Source: Actinobacteria bacterium RBG_16_64_13 (GTDB lineage: Bacteria > Actinomycetota > Thermoleophilia > RBG-16-64-13). Taken from it: a stretch of 5,763 nucleotides of DNA. The stretch's first letter is position 1; each line of letters opens with the position of its first letter. The stretch spans positions 1,890-7,652 of the forward strand of contig MELN01000036.1 of assembly GCA_001768675.1 (NCBI GenBank). The letters are read 5' to 3'. Shown here in pieces: positions 1 to 5,517 of this stretch. Below the pieces are notes generated by a model that was not told the origin of the DNA, searched no databases, and saw only the letters and a list, made by a program, of their open reading frames with translations. Made by a program: the position numbers and the translations under genes.

Positions 1-5
1 ACGTT

Positions 6-230
6 GTGGATGAGCAGATAGACGAACCTGTCACTCCGCATGCCTCCAATGAGAAATACCCATACCGGATGCAGGTCACTGGGGGTATCCACGCGGCGAC
101 GCTACGGGGAGGAGACACCCTGGTTTATGACAAAGGGTACCTGACTTATCTCGATGATCTCGCGGTTATCGAGGTAGCGAAGAAGTATCCCGGTCGTCCC
201 GGACTGGATCCGATGCCGAGACGGGCTTGA
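6..230 (+). CDS. Small hypothetical protein, 5' end uncertain
   Basis: I do not recognise this protein. From the GTG at 6 it is 74 residues, soluble-looking, with no membrane segment or signal peptide, and ends in a basic tail (KKYPGRPGLDPMPRRA). The frame stays open to the left edge (GTT at 3-5), so the real start may lie outside the window; too little upstream sequence exists to look for a ribosome binding site. The middle (QVTGGIHAATLRGGDTLVYD) has a beta-rich, Gly-punctuated look but matches no motif I can name. The gene lies in the lower-GC left segment together with the next small gene, about 100 bases away on the same strand, which suggests shared accessory or phage-like origin. That is inference from composition and gene size only. 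Confidence 0.5.
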   Translation: MDEQIDEPVTPHASNEKYPYRMQVTGGIHAATLRGGDTLVYDKGYLTYLDDLAVIEVAKKYPGRPGLDPMPRRA

Positions 231-255
231 TTTGGGGTGACTGGGGAATTATCCT
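227..255 (+). promoter_or_regulatory. Candidate sigma70-like promoter for the 329-592 gene
   Basis: TTGATT (227-232) and TATCCT (250-255) are separated by 17 bases, each matching 4 of 6 bases of the bacterial consensus. It lies 73 bases before the ATG at 329. The -35 overlaps the stop codon of the preceding gene. The match is weak and could be chance. Confidence 0.25.
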
Positions 256-328
256 GATTTATCTAGGTCGTAGAGGCTAGGCTTCGTTGACCGGCTTTGC
301 GGATACAACCGATTTGGAGGAATGCACA

Positions 329-592
329 ATGGCAGCCGAGCTTTTCAGCTTCAAACCCGTTCCAGTGCCACAGGCGTCGCGAGGCTCGAGAACAAGCAAA
401 TACGTTGCCACTGTAGAGGCTGTTCATAAGTACCTGCAGAGTCACGCCGACCAGCGATCCGTGAAAATAGAACTTGGCGATGTAGGTGTTAAATCTGCCG
501 TGGCCAGCTTCCGCAATGCCATATCGAAGAAATATCCTGACACCATCCGCTTAGTGCAGCGGGGTGGGGATCTCTATATCGAAAAGCGCTGA
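329..592 (+). CDS. Small basic hypothetical protein (87 aa)
   Basis: I do not recognise a named family. The frame is open from a TTG at 287, but I chose the ATG at 329 because a clean GGAGG (316-320) lies eight bases before it. The 87-residue product is soluble and basic. An N-terminal linker-like part (KPVPVPQASRGSRTSK) is followed by a compact alpha/beta part: a helix around YVATVEAVHKYLQSH, a Val/Ala-rich helix (GVKSAVASFRNAISKKYPD) and a C-terminal strand pair (IRLVQRGGDLYIEKR). The layout resembles small nucleic-acid-binding or phage-encoded proteins, but that is a guess. GC content is lower than in the genes to the right. Its last 42 bases overlap, on the opposite strand, the aberrant tail of the truncated EamA transporter gene, so it lies at the boundary of the foreign-looking segment. 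Confidence 0.6.
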   Translation: MAAELFSFKPVPVPQASRGSRTSKYVATVEAVHKYLQSHADQRSVKIELGDVGVKSAVASFRNAISKKYPDTIRLVQRGGDLYIEKR

Positions 593-1027
593 GTCTGGCC
601 AGCTTGCACCCGGCATCAGCACGAGTCCGGCTAGGCCAAGACCAACAGACAGCCACTGGCTTCCTCTTAGCCTCTCTCCCAAGAGCGGCCAGGCCAGGAC
701 GACGAGCCAGAACTGCCACGTGTTGGCAAGCATGGCGGTGTGACCGGCACCCCCGGCCACCATAGCCGCCGAGATGAATCCAACGAAACCGGCGACCTGA
801 AGCACCCCCACGGCAACAGTGAGCCCGACAGCCTTTGGCCGCAGCGGGCGGCCAAGCAACCGAAGCAGGGCGAGCAGAAGAAGACCGGCCGGAAACGTCC
901 GCATCGCCGCGAATGTAAAGGCGCTGCTGTCGGCGACCCCCAGCTTGCCTGGCACCCAGGAGTATCCCCAGATCAAGGCTATGGCCACGAGAAACACGAT
1001 CGGCAGATAGCGGTGCAGTCGCATCAT
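551..1027 (-). pseudogene. EamA/DMT-family transporter, 3'-truncated
   Basis: The 158-residue product is the N-terminal half of a drug/metabolite-type (EamA) inner-membrane transporter. Visible features are the first helix with IALIWGYSWVPGKLG, then FTFAAMRTFPAGLLLLALLRLLGRP, then AMLANTWQFWLVVLAWPLLGERLRGSQWLSVGLGLAGLVLM, the typical end of one EamA repeat. Family members normally carry two such repeats, about 290-300 residues and ten helices; the second is missing. After GASW (about residue 143, base 599) the frame reads antisense through the end of the neighbouring small gene (SALFDIEIPTPLH), so the tail is not transporter sequence. Start: two consecutive ATGs (1027 and 1024) follow GGAGG (1033-1029); the second is better spaced. 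The gene diverges from the radical SAM gene. It is most likely a non-functional remnant. Half-size EamA proteins that dimerise do exist, so function is not excluded. The substrate cannot be told. Confidence 0.75.
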
Positions 1028-1155
1028 GCCTCCAAGGGGGACGATTCGAAAAGCCGTTTCGGGCTATTCTAACTTTCGCCAACGCTGCCGGTGTCGGCGC
1101 TCGTGCTTGGTATTTTGTCGCCGTCTGACCGAAGAAGCATAACGAAAGGTGCGCC
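1028..1155. promoter_or_regulatory. Divergent intergenic region
   Basis: These 128 bases separate the start of the truncated transporter (-) from the radical SAM gene (+) and must hold both promoters. On the - strand TAGAAT (1071-1066) is a possible -10, but I see no convincing -35 with it. GCCGGTGTCGGC (1086-1097) is a short dyad with 4-base arms. I see no cobalamin riboswitch elements, T-box or terminator. Confidence 0.3.
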
Positions 1156-2535
1156 GTGCCCCGCTTACTGCTCGTTAACCCCTCGAATTCCCTGGTGAAC
1201 ATGGCCAGAACCAGCCGCAGCCACCTCAGCCGCCGGTACCGGGTCTGGAAGCCGCTTGGTCTCATGGTCCTCGCCGGCCTTACGCCTGACGACTGGGAGA
1301 TCAGCATCGTCGACGAGAATCTTGGGGTCCCTGACTACAAGGCGCTGCCGCGGCCGGATCTTGTCGGGCTCACTGCGTTCACCTCGCAAGCTCCGAGGGC
1401 CTACGCTCTGGCCGCCGAGTTCCGGGGCTCGGGCGTGCCGGTCGTCATTGGTGGCGTCCACGCGAGCATGCGCAGGGAGGAGGCCGGGCAATACGTTGAC
1501 GCTGTTGTCACGGGTGAGGCGGAGGGGATATGGGCCACGGTTCTTGCGGACGCGAGACTGGGGCAGCTCAAGCCTCTCTACGAGGGAGGCTGGGCGGATC
1601 TCAGCCAGGCTCCTCTCTCCCGCCACGACCTGCTTCCACCCAGCTACGCCTTCGGTGCCGTCCAGACCACCCGGGGATGCCCCCTTCACTGCAACTTCTG
1701 CAGCGTGACGGCGTTCAACGGGGCTCGTTATCGGGAGCGGCCCATCGCGGACGTGGTGCGCGAGTTTTCGCTGATAAAGGAAAAGCTCGTGTTTGTGGTG
1801 GACGACAACCTCATCGGCACCACCACCGCGCAACTCAACCGTGCGAAAGATCTTTTCCGCGCCCTGGCGGCGGCGAAGCTAGGCAAGCACTGGATAACGC
1901 AGACGACTGTCAACTTCGCCGATGATGAAGAGCTCCTTCGCCTGGCGGCCAAAGCCGGCTGCGTCGCCGTCTTCATCGGCTTTGAGTCGCCCACCGCGGA
2001 AGGGCTGGTCGAGGTGCGCAAGCGCTTCAATCTTCGGCAAGACCGGGACTTTGCCGCCTCCGTACGCCGCATCCACCGGCATCGGATCATGGTCGTGGGC
2101 TCCTTCATGATCGGGCTCGGGGTGGACGAGCCGGGCATAGGGAGGCAGGTGGCGGAGACTTCGGTGCGCTACGGACTGGACAACATCAATATCGCCTTTC
2201 TCACCCCTTTGCCGGGAACGGCGCTTTGGGACGAGATGAGCGCGGATGGCGGCCTTCCTCTCGACCGCTTCCCGGATGATTGGAAGTACTACACCCTCAC
2301 CTATCCGGCGGCGCGCTATCGACACCTTTCCCTCGACGAGGCCATCGACGAGATGGTCGACTGCAACCGCATTTTCTACAGCCCGCTACGTCTCCTGGGC
2401 CGGATGACGGGGAGCGTGCTCCGTGCCCGGCACCCGCTCTTCAACGGGATCAACAATCTGGCCTCCCGACGCAACTCACGGCTGCTCGCCAAGGGCTATG
2501 CGGACTTCCGGCGTGAGGAGGGGCACAGGTACTGA
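1156..2535 (+). CDS. B12-binding-domain radical SAM protein
   Basis: The 459-residue protein has the two-domain layout of cobalamin-binding-domain radical SAM enzymes. Residues 1 to about 130 form the B12-binding Rossmann-like domain: LLLVNP start, KPLGLMVLAGL, DENLG, PDLVGLTAFTSQ, VVIGGVHAS and VVTGEAEGIW. There is no DxHxxG motif, which is usual in this class. The radical SAM barrel follows, with the [4Fe-4S] ligands Cys175-x3-Cys179-x2-Cys182 (TRGCPLHCNFC), VDDN at 215-218, GFES at 275-278 and GSFMIG at 315-320. The C-terminal 100 residues resemble the extension (DUF4070-like) in this class. Family members catalyse methylations or other radical chemistry on lipids, cofactors or natural products; no substrate can be read here. 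The start is GTG, preceded by GAAAGG (1144-1149) at six bases. It stands alone on its strand, with no pathway genes beside it. Confidence 0.9.
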   Translation: MPRLLLVNPSNSLVNMARTSRSHLSRRYRVWKPLGLMVLAGLTPDDWEISIVDENLGVPDYKALPRPDLVGLTAFTSQAPRAYALAAEFRGSGVPVVIGGVHASMRREEAGQYVDAVVTGEAEGIWATVLADARLGQLKPLYEGGWADLSQAPLSRHDLLPPSYAFGAVQTTRGCPLHCNFCSVTAFNGARYRERPIADVVREFSLIKEKLVFVVDDNLIGTTTAQLNRAKDLFRALAAAKLGKHWITQTTVNFADDEELLRLAAKAGCVAVFIGFESPTAEGLVEVRKRFNLRQDRDFAASVRRIHRHRIMVVGSFMIGLGVDEPGIGRQVAETSVRYGLDNINIAFLTPLPGTALWDEMSADGGLPLDRFPDDWKYYTLTYPAARYRHLSLDEAIDEMVDCNRIFYSPLRLLGRMTGSVLRARHPLFNGINNLASRRNSRLLAKGYADFRREEGHRY

Positions 2536-2543
2536 CGGCGTCA
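2533..2543. repeat. Short palindrome joining two convergent stop codons
   Basis: TGACGGCGTCA has perfect 5-base arms around one central base. The left TGA ends the radical SAM gene and the right TCA is the opposite-strand TGA of the cupin gene. The loop is too short for a hairpin terminator, so I regard it as a sequence curiosity. Confidence 0.4.
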
Positions 2544-2913
2544 CTGCTTCTTGGCGTAGGGCGCCGCTCCTTCTATCTGAAGAAACAACGCCGGTTCATC
2601 GCCTACGGTCCAGCCATCGTGGCCGGCTGGGATAAACAATAGGTCGCCGGGGACATACTCCATTTCGCTTCCATCGTCCATTTTGGTGTACAAGCGGCCG
2701 GACAGCAGGTAGCCCACGTGCTCCACCTCGCAGCTCTCCGTACCGGCGATGGGCTTCAGCGATTCGGACCATTTCCACCCCTGGCTCGAATCTAGCCAGA
2801 CCGAGGGTCACTCCACCGATGGTGACCACGTCACTGCCGCCCAGCGGAAAGGTGCGGTGCTCGTCTGGAGCGTCGAACCGTCGCTTGGCAATCGTACTCG
2901 AGCTGATCGCCAT
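2541..2913 (-). pseudogene. Cupin-domain protein, frameshifted
   Basis: Read across one frame change, this gives a 123-residue single-domain cupin. The first 45 residues run from MAISSSTIAK to LARFEPG. Removing one G from the GGGG run (the CCCC at 2778-2781 on the + strand) then gives WKWSESLKPIAGTESC followed by EVEHVGYLLSGRLYTKMDDG, cupin motif 1 with His65, and PGDLLFIPAGHDGWTVGDEP, motif 2 with His98. The WxWS, KPI-GT and GHD-W-VGDEP pattern is typical of small cupins of unknown role. The chosen ATG at 2913 has AGGAG (2924-2920) at six bases. As written, neither half makes a complete barrel. It is either a recent pseudogene or a sequencing error in a homopolymer; the good conservation downstream of the shift argues for recency. 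It lies 101 bases downstream of the iron-sulfur gene on the same strand but has its own ribosome binding site. Confidence 0.85.
2778..2781 (-). other. Frameshift site in the cupin gene (+1 base)
   Basis: The four-C run (GGGG on the coding strand) should hold three bases for the cupin frame to continue. With four, the product reads into an Arg-rich nonsense frame after RFEPG. Confidence 0.8.
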
Positions 2914-3014
2914 GGCCTTCTCCTCTTCTAGTAGCGATTGGTGCTCGGTAGAGCTGGAAGTTACCCTCAGCCGCGGGGCGCGCAAACCTCCGTTACGCTA
3001 CTCAGAGCCGCCCT

Positions 3015-4463
3015 CTATGCCCGGTGGGCCATAGGCTGCGCGAACATGTAGACGTTGATCGCCACGAGGGCGACGAGTAGGAGCATATGCGGCCACATGG
3101 CTCTCAACGACCTTTGTTGACCTGGCCGGGTCGCGATCCTGTACACGGCGTAGAAGCTGGCCAAGGCGCCCACGGCGAGCATCATGTATTGGAGAACCTG
3201 GATCGTCGGCGTGTTGAAGATCGCGTCGCTGGTCCGACTCCAGCCTACGCCGAACAGAGAGGCCAGGGTCCTGGGCACAGCCAGTCCTTCGCCCAGCAAG
3301 TGGAACAGGTTGTGCCCCATGTGTGCGGCGAGGTCCAGTGCTATCAGGGCATATCCATAGCGTGCGAAGTTCTGGAGCGTGGTCTCGCCGCCCACCTTGC
3401 TCACACGGCTGGCGATCAGAAGGGCGGCTATTGGTAGCCCCATGGCGGCCAGGAATATGAGCGAGAAATTCAGCGGAAAGTAGCTCGAGCCAGTCACCCG
3501 GCCCACGGAATCCAAGACGCTGTTCCAAACGCCCAGCATCGTCAGGTTCTGGACGATCACCACGCCGACAAGCACGATTGCCAGGAACGCCACCTCTATA
3601 CGGGGGTTCCGGATGTTCCAGAACTCGGAAGTGGGCTTGCGCAGTTCGAGGCGTATCGAGCCGTGGGGGCAGGACTTGATGCAATTGCCGCACAAGTTGC
3701 ATTCGCGGCTCGTCTCCATGGTCCGAGGGGTCTCGAACATCGGACAAGCGGCTGCCCGCTCGGAGCCGTTGGCGCACCACATCTCGCGGCACTTCTGCCT
3801 GCAGTTCGCGCTGTTGGCCCGGAGCGCCACCGGCGAGGCCATGGAGTAGTTGCCGGAGAGCCCGCCGAGGAAGCAGACACTCCTGCAGAAGGTCCGTCTC
3901 TCATACACCACGCTCAAGGTGACGGCGCCGGCGAGGATCATCAGCAAGAGGTAGCCCGTGCCCCGGGGCGAATCGACTATGCCGAAGATATGGTCGGCCC
4001 AGGTGATCCCAATGAACCACGCGTCGATGATCCATATACCGTATTTGCGCAGAAAAGCCGGAAGCGGACGACCACGGCCGACGAAACGTTGGAGGAAATC
4101 TCCCACCACGGGGAACGGGCAGAGGGTGCACCATATGCGGGCTATCACGAAGTAACTCAGGGGGAGTAGCGGCCACCATAGTATCCACACGATGGCGGAG
4201 CCCGCGTTGTTGTGCGTCTCGCTGGTTCCGAACAGGGTCTCGAACATCACCAGCCCGAAGACCGCGAGGGTGATGATCTGCAGGACGCCGGGATAGAGGC
4301 GGCTGCGAAAGATGCGGTTCACTATCTTCAGATGAAGAAGGTTAGGCGCCTCTCCCGACGGTGGGAGCGAAATGACCCCTCCCGAACCCGTGGCTATCGT
4401 GGCCCCGGCGCACTCTGCGACCGGCCGGGGTGCAGGCGCCGGGGCGCGCCTTGCTCTACCCAT
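3015..4463 (-). CDS. NapH/NosR-like polytopic 4Fe-4S membrane protein
   Basis: This is an integral membrane iron-sulfur protein with about nine helices, likely moving electrons across or along the membrane. Numbering is from the ATG at 4463 (482 residues). WCxxCP (Cys112, Cys115) follows helix 2 and FCRSVC (Cys193, Cys197) follows helix 4; both are characteristic of the NapH/NosR/CcoG group. A cytoplasmic-type ferredoxin segment follows: an irregular set Cys221, 225, 230, 240-Pro, then a canonical CxxCxxCxxxCP (Cys255, 258, 261, 265). The C-terminal half adds five helices, one with His381-x2-His384-x3-His388, possible heme or metal ligands. An in-frame ATG exists at 4493, but the one at 4463 has GGGAGG (4477-4472) eight bases before it and overlaps the upstream gene's stop by eight bases, indicating translational coupling. 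No nap or nos enzyme is adjacent. The exact role is unknown; metal reduction or quinol-linked electron supply are options. Confidence 0.85.
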   Translation of the reverse strand: MGRARRAPAPAPRPVAECAGATIATGSGGVISLPPSGEAPNLLHLKIVNRIFRSRLYPGVLQIITLAVFGLVMFETLFGTSETHNNAGSAIVWILWWPLLPLSYFVIARIWCTLCPFPVVGDFLQRFVGRGRPLPAFLRKYGIWIIDAWFIGITWADHIFGIVDSPRGTGYLLLMILAGAVTLSVVYERRTFCRSVCFLGGLSGNYSMASPVALRANSANCRQKCREMWCANGSERAAACPMFETPRTMETSRECNLCGNCIKSCPHGSIRLELRKPTSEFWNIRNPRIEVAFLAIVLVGVVIVQNLTMLGVWNSVLDSVGRVTGSSYFPLNFSLIFLAAMGLPIAALLIASRVSKVGGETTLQNFARYGYALIALDLAAHMGHNLFHLLGEGLAVPRTLASLFGVGWSRTSDAIFNTPTIQVLQYMMLAVGALASFYAVYRIATRPGQQRSLRAMWPHMLLLVALVAINVYMFAQPMAHRA

Positions 4464-4920
4464 TCCCTGCCCCTCCCTCTGAAAAGGCGCCATCGTTCAT
4501 CTGGCGGAAGGCGCCATCCTTCATCTGGCCGCGCAGGTAGGCGTTGAGAACTGTGGCGAGGGAGATGCAGGCGGCGACCAGGGCGAGGATCAGCCCGATC
4601 ACCTGCCAGTCGACGGCACCGCCCATGGAATGTTGGGCAGTCTCTGCGGTCTCCGCCGCTGAACCGGCGGCCACATCGCTCGGGTCCGCGGTAGAACCCA
4701 TGTCGTCCATGTTCATGACACTGCCATCGGACATTACCATCGTTTCAGGGGTGTGCGTGCTGCTTGGCGTCGTCGCAGCCTCCGAGGCGTGCTCTTCCGT
4801 CGCTCCCTCCGAAGCGGCCGCCGGTTCGAACGCATGTAAGAGCAGCACTGCAACAAGCAGCACGATCGCGATCAGACCTGCCACTGCCGATACCAGCAAT
4901 CCGCGGTTCTTCTTGGTCAT
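4456..4920 (-). CDS. Two-TM protein with Met/Asp-rich loop
   Basis: I know no name for this 154-residue protein. A short Lys-rich N-terminus (MTKKNR) precedes helix 1 (about 8-30, LLVSAVAGLIAIVLLVAVLLL), placing the N-terminus in the cytoplasm. Residues 31-104 form a low-complexity Ala/Glu/Thr/Ser loop predicted to be outside. Within it METs cluster at 61, 63, 69, 71 and 74 with Asp (MVMSDGSVMNMDDMG), plus His97 and Met99. Such Met clusters commonly bind Cu(I), but the role here is inference. Helix 2 spans about 106-128 (VIGLILALVAACISLATVLNAYL). The tail has an 8-residue tandem repeat (QMKDGAFR, QMNDGAFS). The ATG at 4920 has GGGAGG (4930-4925) four bases away. It is the first gene of a two-gene operon whose second start overlaps its stop, so the two products probably work together in the membrane. 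Its promoter region is shared with the BlaI-type gene. Confidence 0.75.
   Translation of the reverse strand: MTKKNRGLLVSAVAGLIAIVLLVAVLLLHAFEPAAASEGATEEHASEAATTPSSTHTPETMVMSDGSVMNMDDMGSTADPSDVAAGSAAETAETAQHSMGGAVDWQVIGLILALVAACISLATVLNAYLRGQMKDGAFRQMNDGAFSEGGAGNG
4464..4480 (-). promoter_or_regulatory. RBS that decides the iron-sulfur gene start
   Basis: AGAGGGAGGGGCAGGGA lies directly before the ATG at 4463. GGGAGG (4477-4472) is spaced eight bases from it. No comparable site precedes the alternative ATG at 4493. Confidence 0.6.
4484..4531 (-). repeat. 24-bp tandem duplication in coding sequence
   Basis: Two adjacent 24-base units (4484-4507 and 4508-4531) match at 22 of 24 positions. They encode the consecutive octapeptides QMKDGAFR and QMNDGAFS near the C-terminus of the two-TM protein. 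The first unit also contains the alternative ATG at 4493 of the following gene. Confidence 0.9.
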
Positions 4921-4971
4921 TAGGCCTCCCTAAAGGCGTGTTATCAGCCGCTACGGCGCATACGAGGGGGT

Positions 4972-5001
4972 ATAGTACTACACGCGATAGTAGTAGGGCA
5001 A
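4972..5001 (-). promoter_or_regulatory. Candidate promoter of the iron-sulfur operon
   Basis: On the - strand TTGCCC (5001-4996) and TACTAT (4977-4972) are 18 bases apart. They resemble -35 and -10 elements and point toward the gene starting at 4920. Operator copy 1 fills almost the entire spacer, so a bound repressor would block polymerase. This is inference from spacing and consensus only. Confidence 0.45.
4976..4995. promoter_or_regulatory. Candidate BlaI-type operator, copy 1
   Basis: TACTAC (4976-4981) and GTAGTA (4990-4995) are perfect inverted arms around eight bases. The core ACTACACGCGATAGT (4977-4991) recurs 46 bases to the right with two changes. MecI/BlaI/CopY repressors bind dyads built on TACA/TGTA-like half sites, to which these arms are related. 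A repressor of that family is encoded next door. Confidence 0.6.
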
Positions 5002-5022
5002 GGGGGAAGGTCGTTTCTTTCT

Positions 5023-5037
5023 ACTACACGTGGTAGT
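5023..5037. promoter_or_regulatory. Candidate BlaI-type operator, copy 2
   Basis: ACTACACGTGGTAGT has perfect ACTAC/GTAGT arms around five bases and matches operator copy 1 at 13 of 15 positions. It ends 23 bases before the AAGGAG of the repressor gene, a position suited to autorepression near its transcription start. Confidence 0.6.
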
Positions 5038-5060
5038 CTTTGCGCCGAGTTACATGCGGC

Positions 5061-5066
5061 AAGGAG
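5061..5066 (+). promoter_or_regulatory. RBS supporting a TTG start
   Basis: AAGGAG is followed after seven bases by the TTG at 5074. A nearby ATG (5054-5056) is in another frame, so the TTG is the best start of the repressor gene. Confidence 0.65.
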
Positions 5067-5073
5067 ATCGGAC

Positions 5074-5517
5074 TTGGCGAAAAGAGCCGAAAGACTTTCG
5101 GAAGAGAAGCCCGACGCGCGCTCCGGACTCAGGCAGATCATGGGCGATCTCGAAGCGGAGATCATGGAGTGCGTCTGGGAACTGGGGCCGGTCTCGGTCA
5201 GGGATGTGCACCGTTGTCTCGAGGAGCGGCGTGAGATCGCCTACACGACCGTGATGACGGTGATGAGCAGGCTCGCGAGCAAGGGACTCCTCGTTTCGCG
5301 GCCCCAGGGTCGCGCCTACATCTACGAGGCTGCCGCGGACCGCGAAGCCTACTGTGCCGGTGTGGTTCGCGACTTCATGTCGGAGATGCTCGCCGATGCC
5401 GATAAGGCCGTGCTCTCTCAGTTCGTCGAAAGCGTGACCGAGCACGACAGGACCCAACTCGACATGCTCGCCCAGATCATTGAGGAAAAACGGCGGGAGA
5501 CGTCGTCATCTCGATAA
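5074..5517 (+). CDS. BlaI/MecI-family transcriptional repressor
   Basis: The 147-residue protein is a BlaI/MecI/CopY-type winged-helix repressor. Residues 24-38 (GDLEAEIMECVWELG) form helix 1, VSVRDVHRCLEERREIAYTT leads into the recognition helix (AYTTVMTVMSRLASKGLL, 57-73), and RPQGRAYIYEA (76-86) is the wing. The C-terminal half forms the dimerisation helices. Length is close to the family norm, with an extra charged N-terminus of about 20 residues. The copper-binding CxC...CxC tail of CopY is absent, so it probably does not sense metal directly. BlaI is cleaved by protease between Asn and Phe near residue 101; here Asp100-Phe101 (VVRDF) is in a similar place, a speculative parallel. The gene overlaps an M56 membrane gene, its expected signalling partner, and diverges from the iron-sulfur operon. 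Two operator-like dyads precede it. Start TTG, good ribosome binding site. Confidence 0.92.
   Translation: MAKRAERLSEEKPDARSGLRQIMGDLEAEIMECVWELGPVSVRDVHRCLEERREIAYTTVMTVMSRLASKGLLVSRPQGRAYIYEAAADREAYCAGVVRDFMSEMLADADKAVLSQFVESVTEHDRTQLDMLAQIIEEKRRETSSSR

Noticed and set aside
1028..1155. Cobalamin riboswitch ahead of the B12-binding radical SAM gene
   Set aside because: The region is short, and I could not find a B12-box-like element or the expected stems.
489..1307. Long open frame on the - strand (272 residues) spanning the transporter and the intergenic region
   Set aside because: Arg/Ala/Ser-rich translation without domains. It overlaps the clearly recognisable EamA frame and the radical SAM start, so it is a GC-driven shadow.
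2914..3014. Intrinsic terminator after the iron-sulfur gene
   Set aside because: Only a weak 4-base dyad (GGTA...TACC, 2948-2966) is present and no T-run follows it on the - strand.
2998..3792. 264-residue - strand frame overlapping the iron-sulfur gene
   Set aside because: Arg/Pro/Gly-rich with no motif, whereas the alternative frame encodes helices and an intact CxxCxxCxxxCP.
4456..4493. ATG at 4493 as the start of the iron-sulfur gene
   Set aside because: It has no ribosome binding site, falls inside a tandem repeat of the upstream gene, and adds a non-conserved-looking extension. The ATG at 4463 is better supported.
5074..5517. CopY-type direct copper-sensing repressor
   Set aside because: The C-terminus (EEKRRETSSSR) has no CxC...CxC motif, so only the DNA-binding family assignment is kept.
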